A stretch of 64,000 bases of DNA from Maribacter algicola (GCF_003933245.1 NZ_QUSX01000001.1:1488001-1552000); one strand, 5' to 3'. Positions 26,997 to 36,813 are shown, counted from the first letter of the stretch. Notes: a model not told the origin generated them from the letters alone. A program made the numbers and translations.

Positions 26997-27752
26997 ATGG
27001 GAAAAACTGCATTTATTACTGGAGCGACCAGTGGCATTGGAAAGGCAACGGCAGAGCATTTCGCAAATAATGGTATTGATCTTATCCTATGCGGAAGGCG
27101 GGAAAGTCGATTGAAAGCACTTAAGGAAACATTTGGGAAAAAGGTGGGTGTACATACCCTTTGTTTTGATGTTAGGGATAAGGAAGCCGTTCAGAAAGCT
27201 ATACAGTCCTTACCAAATGCTTTTTCAAAAATAGACATCCTTATAAACAATGCGGGTAACGCCCATGGTTTTGACCCAATAAATGAAGGCTCTATGGATG
27301 ATTGGGACGCTATGATAGATATCAATGTTAAAGGTCTATTGTACGTTTCCAAAACCATTTTACCACAAATGATAGAAAGAAAAAACGGTCATATTATCAA
27401 TATTGGTTCTACGGCAGGTAAGGAAGTCTATCCCAAGGGAAATGTCTATTGCGCGAGTAAATATGCCGTAGATGCCATAAACCAAGGTATGCGTATCGAT
27501 TTGAACCAATACGGAATACGGGTAGGGGCCATAAATCCAGGTCTGGTGGAAACTGAATTCAGTAATGTAAGGTTCAAAGGTGATGAAGAGCGTGCGGACA
27601 ATGTATACAAAGGATACCAACCTTTAAAACCAGAGGATATTGCAGATATTATTTACTTTGTAGTAACAAGGCCCTATCACGTCAATATTGCGGACCTTAT
27701 AGTAATGCCCACCGCCCAGGCATCCTCCACCATAGTCAACAAAAGAGTATGA
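26997..27752 (+). CDS. Short-chain dehydrogenase/reductase (YdfG-like)
   Basis: 251 residues, classical SDR. Cofactor loop TGATSGIG at 8-15, NNAG at 84-87, catalytic S138, Y151 and K155 (YCASK). An arginine pair after strand 2 (CGRRESR) favours NADP(H). Relatives oxidise serine and other 3-hydroxy acids. Overlaps the AlbA_2 gene by 4 bases. Confidence 0.92.
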   Translation: MGKTAFITGATSGIGKATAEHFANNGIDLILCGRRESRLKALKETFGKKVGVHTLCFDVRDKEAVQKAIQSLPNAFSKIDILINNAGNAHGFDPINEGSMDDWDAMIDINVKGLLYVSKTILPQMIERKNGHIINIGSTAGKEVYPKGNVYCASKYAVDAINQGMRIDLNQYGIRVGAINPGLVETEFSNVRFKGDEERADNVYKGYQPLKPEDIADIIYFVVTRPYHVNIADLIVMPTAQASSTIVNKRV

Positions 27753-28885
27753 TCAATAAACGCCTACTTGTTAAAAACTTGCTTGCCCATAACGATGAAA
27801 ATAGTTTTTACGACAAAAAGCGTTTTATAGCCATTGGAGAAAAGGAAGGTAAGGCCAAATTCCTAAAACATGTTTGTGCCTTGGCCAATAGCAACCCCAA
27901 AAATAATTCCTTCATTGTGGTGGGCGTTGAGGACGAGGACAACACGATTGTGGGCGTGGATTTTTTCGATGACAGCAAAATCCAGAATCTCGTAAACGCC
28001 TATCTAGATAATCCACCCATTATTTCCTATGAGAATATCCCCTTTCCCCATTTAAAGGAGGGAAAGGTAGTTGGTTTGGTCACCATTAGATCCATTGGTA
28101 AGGTATGCGCCCTGCGTAAGAATATATGGAAGTATTATGGGGGTTCGGTTTTTTTTAGAGAAGGTAGCATTAGCTTGCCAAAGGCCTATGGGGTAGAGCT
28201 GAAGGATATAAATTCCAGTACGGTCGCCACTATAGAACAACATGCCAGGAACAACATTGAACTGACCTTGGACGGAGTAATCGACTTTTTGAACAACAGG
28301 CATAAAGACCTTGAAAGTAATTATAAGGTTTTCAAGGAACAGTTTGTTGTTTGTTGGGCTGGAAATATAAAAGTTGTTAAAGGGCAGACCTACTACTACC
28401 GGGTAGATATAGAATTGATCAACGAGCAGGTAAAACTATTTTATTCCGATTTGGATGAGGTCACCATTGAATATGATGACAATTCATTCTCCACCATGGA
28501 ATATGTGCACCTTGGTTTGGGATCTAAGCAAAAATATTATCCCTTGGAAAAAGTGGTGATCCGCTTCAATGATAATGGAACGTATAAAATGGAGTCAAAA
28601 TTACTGTTTGAACCGCCCCAATACGATAAAAAGACATTGTTCCACGTATATAACAGCAGTAAGTCCTTGGTTTCCAAAATCAAAAATGATATGGTACTGA
28701 GTCCTGTGGAAATGGATGATTTGAATTATTTGGCCGATACCTTCCTAATATGTTATTTGAACGGTTTTGAGGAGGCCCGTGACCAAATGGACTTGGCCAA
28801 AAACTTGGTGAAAAACAAATACCCTATAACCTATACCTCCTTAAAGGAAGCATTAAGAATTATTAGAAAGGTGAAATACAGTTAA
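27749..28885 (+). CDS. AlbA_2 (Schlafen-type) domain protein
   Basis: 378 residues. The N-terminal about 130 residues match the AlbA_2/Schlafen ATP- or nucleic-acid-binding domain: FLKHVCALANSNPKNN, then FIVVGVEDEDNTIVGVD. The rest is unassigned and mixed alpha/beta. Such proteins are annotated as putative DNA-binding or transcriptional regulators; function here is unknown. Coupled to the SDR gene by an ATGA overlap, and its end overlaps the convergent amylosucrase gene by 4 bases. Confidence 0.8.
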   Translation: MINKRLLVKNLLAHNDENSFYDKKRFIAIGEKEGKAKFLKHVCALANSNPKNNSFIVVGVEDEDNTIVGVDFFDDSKIQNLVNAYLDNPPIISYENIPFPHLKEGKVVGLVTIRSIGKVCALRKNIWKYYGGSVFFREGSISLPKAYGVELKDINSSTVATIEQHARNNIELTLDGVIDFLNNRHKDLESNYKVFKEQFVVCWAGNIKVVKGQTYYYRVDIELINEQVKLFYSDLDEVTIEYDDNSFSTMEYVHLGLGSKQKYYPLEKVVIRFNDNGTYKMESKLLFEPPQYDKKTLFHVYNSSKSLVSKIKNDMVLSPVEMDDLNYLADTFLICYLNGFEEARDQMDLAKNLVKNKYPITYTSLKEALRIIRKVKYS

Positions 28886-30822
28886 ATGTTCGTTATCCAG
28901 TGGTGGCCAAAAGGTTTAATATAAAAGTCCTTATTTCCGTTTAATTCCAAGGTTTTTTTTGAAAGAAGGTCTACGGAAGCCTCACCTGGCAGTATGCCTT
29001 TGGACAGCAACCAGGAAACATCCAAGGATTGTGAAACCTCATCAAAATTAGAAAAGACCCAAAGTGATTTTTCACCCATTTTACGTTCAAAAACAAAAAT
29101 ATGGGGGTTAGGGCTTTCATGGATGAACGTATTGTTTTGGTCTGCAAAGACTTCCTGTTCCTTACGTATGGCAATCATTTTTTTCAAAGCCTGGAATATA
29201 ATGCTGGCCGGCCCTTTGGAAGAATCAAGATTTTTCACGACCTCCCAATTTTGTTTGGGCCTGTTCACCCAACGGCTATCATTTTTATGTTTTTCGTCTT
29301 CCAAAAATGAATAATCGTTCAATGTGGCTATTTCATCTCCTGCATAAATAAGGGGAATCCCTCCAAAAGATAGAATGATGCCGTGCATCATAATAATTTT
29401 GTCCAAGGCATAGGAAATACTAATCTTATTCCCTTGTTCAATAGCGGATTCCAGACCTAATAACGAGGCGGCACTTCCCGTAATTCGCCCATCACCATTT
29501 TTTGGATTGTACATGAACATCAGTCCTTTTGCCGGGGACCATTCCAAGCGGCCACAGTAATAATTTAGAATGAACTGTTTATGAGGAAACGGTTCCCAAC
29601 CCATTTCTCTAACAAAATCATCGTCATACCCCAATCCTATGTCATCATGGCAACGGATATAATTGATCCAAGTACTATCAATGGGCTTGTTAGGCACTCC
29701 TTTTAGGCTTCGGATCATCAGGGAACTTTTCTTGGTGGCGATGGAGTTCCAAAGGAGCGCCATTAAGGATGCGTTATAGGCTATTTCGCACTCGTTTCCC
29801 TCAAACTGGTTTTCCCCAAAATATTTTAAGATATTTCGAGGTGCCACAATGGCCTCGGCCAAGAGAACAACGCCGGGAGCTATAACCTGTAGGCACATCC
29901 GAAACAGGGAAATCAACGTGTGTGCTTCGGGCAGGTTTTGGGAGATGGTCCCTAGTTTTTTCCACAAAAAAGCGAGCGCATCAAATCGAATGACATCAAC
30001 TCCCATGTTTGCCAGGGCCATTAGATTCCCCAACATTTCCAAGAAAACCTCAGGGTTTCTGTAGTTAAGGTCCCACTGGTAATTATTGAAAACGGTCATG
30101 ACCCATTTCTCCATCTCTGGTATATAGGTAAAGTTGCCGGGTGCCGATTCAGGGAAAATTTCGGGCAGGGTCTTTTCATATTCGTCCGGAATGGTACGGT
30201 CGTCAAAGGTGTAATAGTAGTCCTGATATTTTTTATCCCCCTTTTTTGCTTTTTTTGCCCATTCGAACTCATCCGAAGTATGGTTGACCACAAAATCCAA
30301 CATTAGGATGATGTTATTTTCACGTGCTTTTTTTGAGAGTTCCGTAAAGTCGTCCCTGGAGCCATACCTGGGGTCTATTTCGTGATAGCTATTAACGGCA
30401 TACCCCCCGTCGTTCTCTCCCTTGGGCCTTGTGGTTATGGGCATTAAATGAAGAAAGTTGACCCCTAAATCCTCAAAGTAGGACAGTTTCTTCTGTAAAC
30501 CTTTTAAATCTTGGCTAAACCGATCAACATATAACTGCATGCCTACCAGTTTCTCGCTTTGGTACCAGTTACCTTCCTGTAACCTATCCAAGTCCTGTTT
30601 TTTTAATTCAGAGGGACGTTCCTTAAAAAGCAACTCCAATTTTGCAGGAAGTTTCTTTGAAAAGTAAACGGTATCCACCTCTGGGTACAGCATAAAAAAC
30701 AAATCTTTGATGTACGTAAGATTTGTATGAAATCTTTGTTGAAATAACTCTGTGGGTGTTTTTTTGGCCTTTCCAAGTATGTTTTTGGAGGCCAGTAATT
30801 GGTGTAAGGCAGCTTGGTTCAT
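28882..30822 (-). CDS. Amylosucrase-type GH13 enzyme
   Basis: 646 residues, the full length of amylosucrases (GH13 subfamily 4), which transfer glucose from sucrose to glucan and release fructose. The helical N-terminal domain is followed by a TIM barrel with nucleophile D281 (VIRFDALAFL), acid/base E323 (LLAEAIV) and stabiliser D393 (RCHDDIG), numbering close to the Neisseria enzyme. No signal peptide, so cytoplasmic. It follows fructokinase by one base, which fits sucrose use. Sucrose hydrolase activity is also possible. Confidence 0.88.
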   Translation of the reverse strand: MNQAALHQLLASKNILGKAKKTPTELFQQRFHTNLTYIKDLFFMLYPEVDTVYFSKKLPAKLELLFKERPSELKKQDLDRLQEGNWYQSEKLVGMQLYVDRFSQDLKGLQKKLSYFEDLGVNFLHLMPITTRPKGENDGGYAVNSYHEIDPRYGSRDDFTELSKKARENNIILMLDFVVNHTSDEFEWAKKAKKGDKKYQDYYYTFDDRTIPDEYEKTLPEIFPESAPGNFTYIPEMEKWVMTVFNNYQWDLNYRNPEVFLEMLGNLMALANMGVDVIRFDALAFLWKKLGTISQNLPEAHTLISLFRMCLQVIAPGVVLLAEAIVAPRNILKYFGENQFEGNECEIAYNASLMALLWNSIATKKSSLMIRSLKGVPNKPIDSTWINYIRCHDDIGLGYDDDFVREMGWEPFPHKQFILNYYCGRLEWSPAKGLMFMYNPKNGDGRITGSAASLLGLESAIEQGNKISISYALDKIIMMHGIILSFGGIPLIYAGDEIATLNDYSFLEDEKHKNDSRWVNRPKQNWEVVKNLDSSKGPASIIFQALKKMIAIRKEQEVFADQNNTFIHESPNPHIFVFERKMGEKSLWVFSNFDEVSQSLDVSWLLSKGILPGEASVDLLSKKTLELNGNKDFYIKPFGHHWITNI

Positions 30823-30823
30823 G

Positions 30824-31768
30824 CTAGAAATCTAATTGTTTTCGGGTGGGTAACGACTCTATGGCTCCAAAATTTGTAGTGGTAATGGCACCCGCCTTAT
30901 TGGCCTTGGAAACTATTTGGGAAAGTTCAGTTTCACTTTCCAATAAAGTTTCCAGATTGTCATGCTCCGCAATCTGTTTTAACATACACCCAATAAATGC
31001 GTCTCCCGCACCCGTAGTATCCACTGGTGATACCTCAATACTTGGTATGGTTTTTCTGAACTGTTTTGTACTCAACAGGGTACCTTCCTTACCCAATGTT
31101 ACCACGATGATGACAACCCCGGTTTCATGGAGAAAGGAGCAAGCTTCGTCCATATCTTTTTTTCCGGATAATAGCTGGGCCTCTTCAAGGCTGAATTTAC
31201 CCAGATGGGATTTTTGAATAAAGGGCATGCATTTCTTGATAAAGGCTTCCTCTTTGTGTTTCCAGAGGTCCTCCCTGTAATTAGGATCAAAACTTATGAA
31301 GGAGTCCTGGGTGAGGGCATCAAAAAAGTACCTATTGTAGGCTTCCTCCAAATTACCCCCAAGCATGGCTGTTGCCGCCCCAAAATGAACCATGTTGTTC
31401 TTAAAATCCTTTTTAAGGGATGAGTCATATTTTAATTCCTTGTCCGCACCTCGGCTAAAAACAAAATCCCGTTCCCCATCGTCGTCAATGGAAACAAACG
31501 CCAAGGTGGTAAATACTTCGGATTTCTGGGCCATTGAAGTATCCACATTGTTCTCTTCAAGAATATTCAGTAAAAAATTCCCGAAAGGATCGTCGCCTAC
31601 GCAGCCCACAAATATACTTTTGCCTTCCAATTTACTTATGGCACAGGCAACGTTGGCAGGGGCACCCCCGGCCTTTTTGGTAAACTCTTTGGCAACGGAT
31701 AAGTTTTTACCCTGGTTTTCGGCCACGAAATCTATAAGCAGTTCACCTATGCAGAATACTTTCTTCAT
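30824..31768 (-). CDS. Fructokinase (PfkB family)
   Basis: 314 residues. PfkB signatures: GGAPANVACAISKLEG at 34-49 and the anion-hole motif GAGD at 253-256 in DTTGAGDAFIG. Likely phosphorylates fructose released by the adjacent amylosucrase to fructose 6-phosphate. First gene of the pair. No sugar transporter or regulator is present beside it in the window. Confidence 0.9.
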   Translation of the reverse strand: MKKVFCIGELLIDFVAENQGKNLSVAKEFTKKAGGAPANVACAISKLEGKSIFVGCVGDDPFGNFLLNILEENNVDTSMAQKSEVFTTLAFVSIDDDGERDFVFSRGADKELKYDSSLKKDFKNNMVHFGAATAMLGGNLEEAYNRYFFDALTQDSFISFDPNYREDLWKHKEEAFIKKCMPFIQKSHLGKFSLEEAQLLSGKKDMDEACSFLHETGVVIIVVTLGKEGTLLSTKQFRKTIPSIEVSPVDTTGAGDAFIGCMLKQIAEHDNLETLLESETELSQIVSKANKAGAITTTNFGAIESLPTRKQLDF

Positions 31769-32086
31769 CTATTAATTGTATTGATGTGCCTCATTGGACA
31801 TAACATTGTTTTTTTCAATCCGAGGACCTTTTTTAATGATCGGCCTTGCAAGTGTTTGCGACTTCTATGGCATCATTTGGTCATACTGGTTAGAAAATTC
31901 GGATTTCTAAGGTAATCAGAAAAAATAGCTTCAAGTAAATTTTGTTGAGAATAATTGATTATTGGAGGTTTGAGCTTTGGGCCAACCAGACTATTTTTAG
32001 GATTGTGGCCTCCTTTGTGGCCTACTATTTTTTTGTGGGTATTCCATTAAATCCCTACCTTTTTAGAGCAATTAAAAACAAAGGAA
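31769..32086. other. 318-base gap upstream of the SPFH gene
   Basis: No confident gene. It separates divergent fructokinase and the SPFH gene. The only open frame with protein-like composition is a TTG-started 53-codon frame at 31942-32103 (see findings). No strong hairpin or perfect promoter box seen. Confidence 0.4.
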
Positions 32087-33223
32087 ATGGGACTATTCGA
32101 TGAGATAAAAAAGAAACTGAGCCATGAGTTCATAGATATTGTAGAATGGTTGGACACCAGTAATGATACTATTGTCCACAGATTTGAAAGGTATCAAAAC
32201 GAAATAAAGAACAATGCGCAGTTGATCGTTCGTGAGGGGCAGCACGCTGTGTTTGTAAATGAAGGCCAATTGGCCGATGTATTTACCCCCGGCACGTATA
32301 CATTGAATACCAAAAACCTGCCCATATTAACCACGCTTAAAGGATGGAAATATGGCTTTGACAGCCCGTTCAAGGCCGAGGTATATTTTGTAAATACCCG
32401 TTTGTTCACCGATGAAAAATGGGGCACCAAAAATCCTTTTATGCTCAGTGACGATCGATTTGGCCTAGTGGAAATAAGGGCCTTTGGAACGTACAGCTTT
32501 AGGATAAACGATCCCGGGAAATTTGTGGTGGACGTAGTGGGTACAGACGGTAACTTTACCAATTATGAGGTGAACGAACACTTAAAAAGTTTGATAGTAA
32601 CCAGATTTACCGATACGGTAGGGGAGGCCAATCTTCCCATAGAATTATATGCGGCCAATACAAGTGAATTATCTGAAACCTGTCAGGAGGTGATGCAACC
32701 TGAATTCAATAGGGTTGGAATCGAATTGGAGCGATTTTATATTGAGAACGTCTCCATGCCGGAAGACTTGAAAAAGGAAATTTTCGAATACAGCCGTTTG
32801 GATAAATTGGACATGACCAAACTTTCCCAATTTAAGGCCGCCAAAGCCATGGAAGCCGCCGCTAAAAATGAAGGTGGGACCGCAGGTGCCGGAATGGGCA
32901 TGGGAATGGGCTTTGTGTTGGCGCAACAAATGGGCAGTATGATGGGTCAGCCCATGGGACAGCCCTTTGGAAATCAGCCGCAACAAGCCCCATCAGGTCC
33001 TCCGCCAATTCCTGCCCAGACAACCTATTTTTACGCAGTGAACGGGCAACAGGCAGGGCCTGTCAATTACGATAGGTTGAAGGAGTTATTTGCCAGTAGG
33101 ACCATCAATAGGGACACCTTGATTTGGAAGCAGGGTATGGAAAATTGGACATCGCTTAAGGAAATCGATGAACTTAAGTCATTTTTAGGTGGTAACACAC
33201 CACCTCCATTGCCATCGGCCTAA
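32087..33223 (+). CDS. SPFH-domain protein with C-terminal GYF_2 domain
   Basis: 378 residues. N-terminal SPFH domain of the YdjI/COG4260 type (SHEFIDIVEWLD, NAQLIVREGQHAVFVNEGQ) to about 270, a glycine, methionine and proline-rich linker (GAGMGMGMGFVLAQQMG), and a GYF_2 domain (TTYFYAVNGQQAGPVNY, LIWKQGMENW) at the end. SPFH proteins form membrane-associated rings. It starts a three-gene run with a zinc-ribbon membrane protein and a phosphatase. Confidence 0.85.
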   Translation: MGLFDEIKKKLSHEFIDIVEWLDTSNDTIVHRFERYQNEIKNNAQLIVREGQHAVFVNEGQLADVFTPGTYTLNTKNLPILTTLKGWKYGFDSPFKAEVYFVNTRLFTDEKWGTKNPFMLSDDRFGLVEIRAFGTYSFRINDPGKFVVDVVGTDGNFTNYEVNEHLKSLIVTRFTDTVGEANLPIELYAANTSELSETCQEVMQPEFNRVGIELERFYIENVSMPEDLKKEIFEYSRLDKLDMTKLSQFKAAKAMEAAAKNEGGTAGAGMGMGMGFVLAQQMGSMMGQPMGQPFGNQPQQAPSGPPPIPAQTTYFYAVNGQQAGPVNYDRLKELFASRTINRDTLIWKQGMENWTSLKEIDELKSFLGGNTPPPLPSA

Positions 33224-33279
33224 TTCCCCAATAAAAACAGCTGCCAATTTCACTTACATGAATAAGGGATACGATTGCT

Positions 33280-34362
33280 ATGGAAGACATTCAACAGTCA
33301 GAACTCAAAAAGGCATGTGCCAATTGTGGTGCGGAACTAAAATTTAAGCCAGGATCACATCAGCTTATCTGTGAATATTGTGGCTACGAGGAATTCATAG
33401 AACAATCCAAAAGCAGTTTTGAGGAGCTGGAATTGGCCCATTATCTAACCGTTGTTGGGGAGAACGCCTATACAGAGACCATTGAACTGCTACACTGCAA
33501 GAACTGCGGGGCCAACCAACATGTAGAAGAAAACTACAAATCGTTGGATTGCGTCTATTGCGGTGAGCCCTTGATCCGGGAAGATGCAGAAGTAGAGGGA
33601 TGGATAACGCCCGGCGCACTTGTACCGTTTCAATTGGATTCGAAAAAGGCAAGAAGCATTTTTAAGTCCTGGGTGGGAAACCTTTGGTTTGCCCCCAACA
33701 AACTTAAAAGGGCGGCCTTAGACCCGGAAGGTTTACATGGATTATATGTCCCTTACTGGACCTTTGATGCAAACCTCTATGCCTCCTACCAAGGACAAAG
33801 AGGCGATTATTATTATGAAACCCAGACCTACAATAGTGATAAGGGGAAAAGAACCCGCCAAGTTAGAAAAACCCGGTGGACATATGCTTCAGGTGCCGTA
33901 AATGGTTTTGTGGACGATATATTGATTAATGCCTCAAAGCGAAAAAGCAAGGATATTCCCTCCAAAGTGGCTTTTTGGAACTTGAAGGACCTGGTCGTTT
34001 TCAATACCAAATATTTGTCTGGATTTGTGACCGAAAAATATACGGTCTCCTTAAAGGAAGGACACCACAGATCTTTTCAGGAAGCCAAAAACATCGCCTA
34101 TAATTGGATTAGAAGGGATATTGGCGGGGATACACAGCGTATAGCACATGCAGATATTAAACTTTCCAACGAAACCTTTAAACACGTTTTATTGCCCGTA
34201 TACATTAGTTCTTACCGGTATTCCGGGAAGGAATATAGTTTTTATATCAACGGGCAATCGGGTACGGTAAGTGGAAGAAGGCCCTACTCTTTCTGGAAAA
34301 TATTTTTTTTAGTACTCTTTATCCTTGTGTTAATTGGACTATTTGCGATTTTTGCAAAATGA
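33280..34362 (+). CDS. Zinc-ribbon membrane protein
   Basis: 360 residues. Two N-terminal zinc ribbons: CANCGAELKF...CEYCG and CKNCGANQH...CVYCGEP. A middle domain contains YVPYWTFDANLYASYQG, and one C-terminal membrane helix (FFLVLFILVLIGLFAIF) anchors it. It resembles B. subtilis YdjG-like proteins, which lie with an SPFH protein (YdjI) and PspA; the same pairing is seen here. Probably part of an envelope stress or membrane complex (inference). Overlaps the next gene by 4 bases. Confidence 0.75.
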   Translation: MEDIQQSELKKACANCGAELKFKPGSHQLICEYCGYEEFIEQSKSSFEELELAHYLTVVGENAYTETIELLHCKNCGANQHVEENYKSLDCVYCGEPLIREDAEVEGWITPGALVPFQLDSKKARSIFKSWVGNLWFAPNKLKRAALDPEGLHGLYVPYWTFDANLYASYQGQRGDYYYETQTYNSDKGKRTRQVRKTRWTYASGAVNGFVDDILINASKRKSKDIPSKVAFWNLKDLVVFNTKYLSGFVTEKYTVSLKEGHHRSFQEAKNIAYNWIRRDIGGDTQRIAHADIKLSNETFKHVLLPVYISSYRYSGKEYSFYINGQSGTVSGRRPYSFWKIFFLVLFILVLIGLFAIFAK

Positions 34363-35093
34363 CATCACAAAGAACCCTTGTTATAGGGGATATCCATTCG
34401 GGATTAAGGGCGTTAAAGGATTTAATGATAAGGGCAAAGATCACACCGGACGACACCTTGATTTTTTTAGGGGATTATATCGATGCATGGAGCGATGCGG
34501 TGGAGACCATAGATTATCTAATACGGTTAAGGGATTCGCACAACTGTATTTTTTTAAGGGGCAATCACGATGAACTCTGTTATGAATGGCTTACGCAAGG
34601 AAGGGACAACCCTACTTGGTTCCAGCACGGCGGCAAGGCAACGGCGGAATCTTATGCCAAGTCCGATGCCCAGACCAAACAATTACATATTTCGTTTTAC
34701 GAAAGTTTGGAAAATTATCACCTGGATGACAATAATAAGCTCTTCCTTCATGCCGGTTTCACCCATTTAAAGGGGATTGAACATGAATATTTTACAAAGT
34801 CCTTTTATTGGGACCGTACGCTTTGGGAGCTCGCCCTTTCACTGAATCCCAACTTGAGCCAAAACCATGAGCACTATCCCCAAAGGTTGGTTCACTATGA
34901 GGAAATTTTCATTGGTCATACGCCTGTCACCAGAATGGGTAAGACCACACCGCAGAAGGCCGCGAACGTCTGGAATATAGATACTGGGGCAGCTTTCAAG
35001 GGACCCTTGACCGCATTGGATGTCCATACAAAGGAATTTTGGCAAAGTGATCCAGTGCATAGTTATTATCCAGGCGAAAAGGGTAGAAATTAA
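34359..35093 (+). CDS. PPP-type metallophosphatase
   Basis: 244 residues. Metal-binding motifs of the calcineurin-like fold are complete: GDIH at 10-13, GDYID at 38-42, GNHD at 68-71, and later HAGFTH and GHTPV. Could be a protein Ser/Thr phosphatase or act on dinucleoside polyphosphates (ApaH-like). ATGA overlap with the zinc-ribbon gene shows co-translation. Confidence 0.88.
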   Translation: MTSQRTLVIGDIHSGLRALKDLMIRAKITPDDTLIFLGDYIDAWSDAVETIDYLIRLRDSHNCIFLRGNHDELCYEWLTQGRDNPTWFQHGGKATAESYAKSDAQTKQLHISFYESLENYHLDDNNKLFLHAGFTHLKGIEHEYFTKSFYWDRTLWELALSLNPNLSQNHEHYPQRLVHYEEIFIGHTPVTRMGKTTPQKAANVWNIDTGAAFKGPLTALDVHTKEFWQSDPVHSYYPGEKGRN

Positions 35094-35157
35094 AAAATGA
35101 ATTTGATTTTAATACTAAAACATTATATTAATACCGAACTTTGATAAAAAACAGGAC

Positions 35158-36156
35158 ATGGTTGAAAAAAATATAAGACTGGAAGTAATGCAGGCATTGG
35201 AGCCCAAAGTCGCTGGATTTATGGATTCTTTTCTTGTACCCATTGAAAAGATTTGGCAGCCCAGTGATTTTTTGCCCGACTCTGAGGATGATGGTTTTTT
35301 GGAAAAAGTGAGGGAGATTAGGGAGGAGTCCAAGGAATTGGGATATGATTTTTGGGTGACCATGGTTGCCGATACTATTACGGAAGAGGCATTGCCCACC
35401 TATGAATCTTGGTTAATGGATGTAGTAGGTATAGACCAACATGGCGATTTTAAGACCAACGGATGGGCCAAATGGGTACGTGCATGGACCGGTGAGGAGA
35501 ACAGGCATGGCGATGTGCTTAACAAATACTTGTACTTGTCCGGCAGGGTAAATATGAGGGAAATTGAAATAACTACCCAGCACCTGATTTCAGATGGTTT
35601 TGACATTGGAACGGATAGAGATCCCTACAAAAACTTTGTCTACACCTCTTTTCAGGAATTGGCGACCAATATTTCGCACAAACGAGTTGGGCAAATGGCC
35701 AAGAAAAAGGGTAATGCCCTATTAGGTAAAATGTGCACTATAATAGCAGGTGACGAGATGAGACACCACCTTGCGTATAGGGAATTCGTAAAAACGATTT
35801 TTGGTGAAGATCCTTCCGGAATGATGTTGGCCTTTGCTGATATGATGAAGAAGAAAATAGTCATGCCAGCACATTTCCTACGCGAGTCTGGTGGTACGAT
35901 CGGTTCTGCTTTTGAGAATTTTTCCAATTGTGCGCAACGACTTGGCGTATATACGGCCATGGATTATATAGATATCCTAAAAAAATTAAATGCCTTTTGG
36001 GATTTGGAATCCATAAGGTCCCTTAACGAAGATGCTGAAAAAGCGCGGGACTATTTATTAAATTTACCTGCGAGACTAGAGCGTATCGCTGAGCGTATGA
36101 AGTTCCCTGAGGATCAGTATCACTTTAAATGGGTGGAGGCCAATGGTGCCTTGTAA
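35158..36156 (+). CDS. Acyl-ACP desaturase (soluble, di-iron)
   Basis: Introduces a double bond into acyl chains bound to ACP, controlling membrane fluidity. 332 residues. Di-iron ligands are seen in ITEEALPTYES (E76/E77), EENRH at 113-117, E167 and DEMRHH at 199-204. This plant-type family occurs in Flavobacteriaceae and Actinobacteria. Monocistronic, with a strong terminator 24 bases after the stop. Confidence 0.93.
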   Translation: MVEKNIRLEVMQALEPKVAGFMDSFLVPIEKIWQPSDFLPDSEDDGFLEKVREIREESKELGYDFWVTMVADTITEEALPTYESWLMDVVGIDQHGDFKTNGWAKWVRAWTGEENRHGDVLNKYLYLSGRVNMREIEITTQHLISDGFDIGTDRDPYKNFVYTSFQELATNISHKRVGQMAKKKGNALLGKMCTIIAGDEMRHHLAYREFVKTIFGEDPSGMMLAFADMMKKKIVMPAHFLRESGGTIGSAFENFSNCAQRLGVYTAMDYIDILKKLNAFWDLESIRSLNEDAEKARDYLLNLPARLERIAERMKFPEDQYHFKWVEANGAL

Positions 36157-36180
36157 TACTATGGCGCTGATGTAATAGTA

Positions 36181-36214
36181 AAAAACCCCAACCGATTTCG
36201 GTTGGGGTTTTTCG
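36181..36214 (+). terminator. Intrinsic terminator after the desaturase gene
   Basis: Stem AACCCCAACCG / CGGTTGGGGTT with a short ATTT loop and a T run. A-rich bases on the other side let it also serve the convergent minus-strand gene ending at 36232. Confidence 0.9.
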
Positions 36215-36231
36215 TTAGGTTGGATTGATTA

Positions 36232-36786
36232 TTACAATTTGCCATGTTTATGCTCTTCTTGCCACTTAAGCAATTCCTTCCACTTCCCTTCATAGCACAT
36301 TTTGGCTTGCATGGGCCAGGAAGCCGGGTCATGTACTTGATAACGTTTTCCGCCACCGTCCAATACTTTTTGACAATCCGCCACCGAAGCTTCAGAGAGG
36401 GCTTTCCAGGTTTTTATCCCTGCGTCCTTGAACATTCCTTCAATTTTGGGACCTATTCCCTCCACAACTTTAAGGTCGTCCTGTTTTATGGCCTTTCCAA
36501 AAACCGCCTTGGCCCCATCCGCATCAAAAGGAATGGAAGCCACAGCAGCACCAGCGGCAAAGGAAGCGGCAGATGCCCCAAGGTTGACGGAGGCAGTGGC
36601 TTTTTTATTACAAGCCTCAAGTTCGGCTTTCAGTTTGGCGTTTTTGTCCTCCAGGACTTTAATCTCGGCAGAATTGTCAATGGTTTTATTCCCAGATTTA
36701 CCTATTAGGTATCCCAATATTCCACAGATTGCACCTACTAATAAGGGTATCAACCAGCACCAGATATTCATTGTTTCAAAATTCAT
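36232..36786 (-). CDS. Membrane-anchored helix-hairpin-helix protein
   Basis: 184 residues. One N-terminal membrane helix (WCWLIPLLVGAICGILGYLIG), a coiled-coil segment (IKVLEDKNAKLKAELEACNKK), an alanine-rich linker, and a C-terminal helix-hairpin-helix domain (LKVVEGIGPKIEGMFKDAGI) as in proteins annotated as predicted 5' DNA nuclease (COG3743). Enzyme activity is unproven. Lies 27 bases after the OmpA-like gene and probably shares its transcript. Confidence 0.75.
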   Translation of the reverse strand: MNFETMNIWCWLIPLLVGAICGILGYLIGKSGNKTIDNSAEIKVLEDKNAKLKAELEACNKKATASVNLGASAASFAAGAAVASIPFDADGAKAVFGKAIKQDDLKVVEGIGPKIEGMFKDAGIKTWKALSEASVADCQKVLDGGGKRYQVHDPASWPMQAKMCYEGKWKELLKWQEEHKHGKL

Positions 36787-36813
36787 TTTTTATATGTTTA
36801 ATAGTTAGTTGGT

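Noticed and set aside
36244-36708. 154-codon plus-strand frame opposite the helix-hairpin-helix gene
   Set aside because: Antisense shadow; composition unlike the neighbours and the opposite strand has a clear domain and signal.
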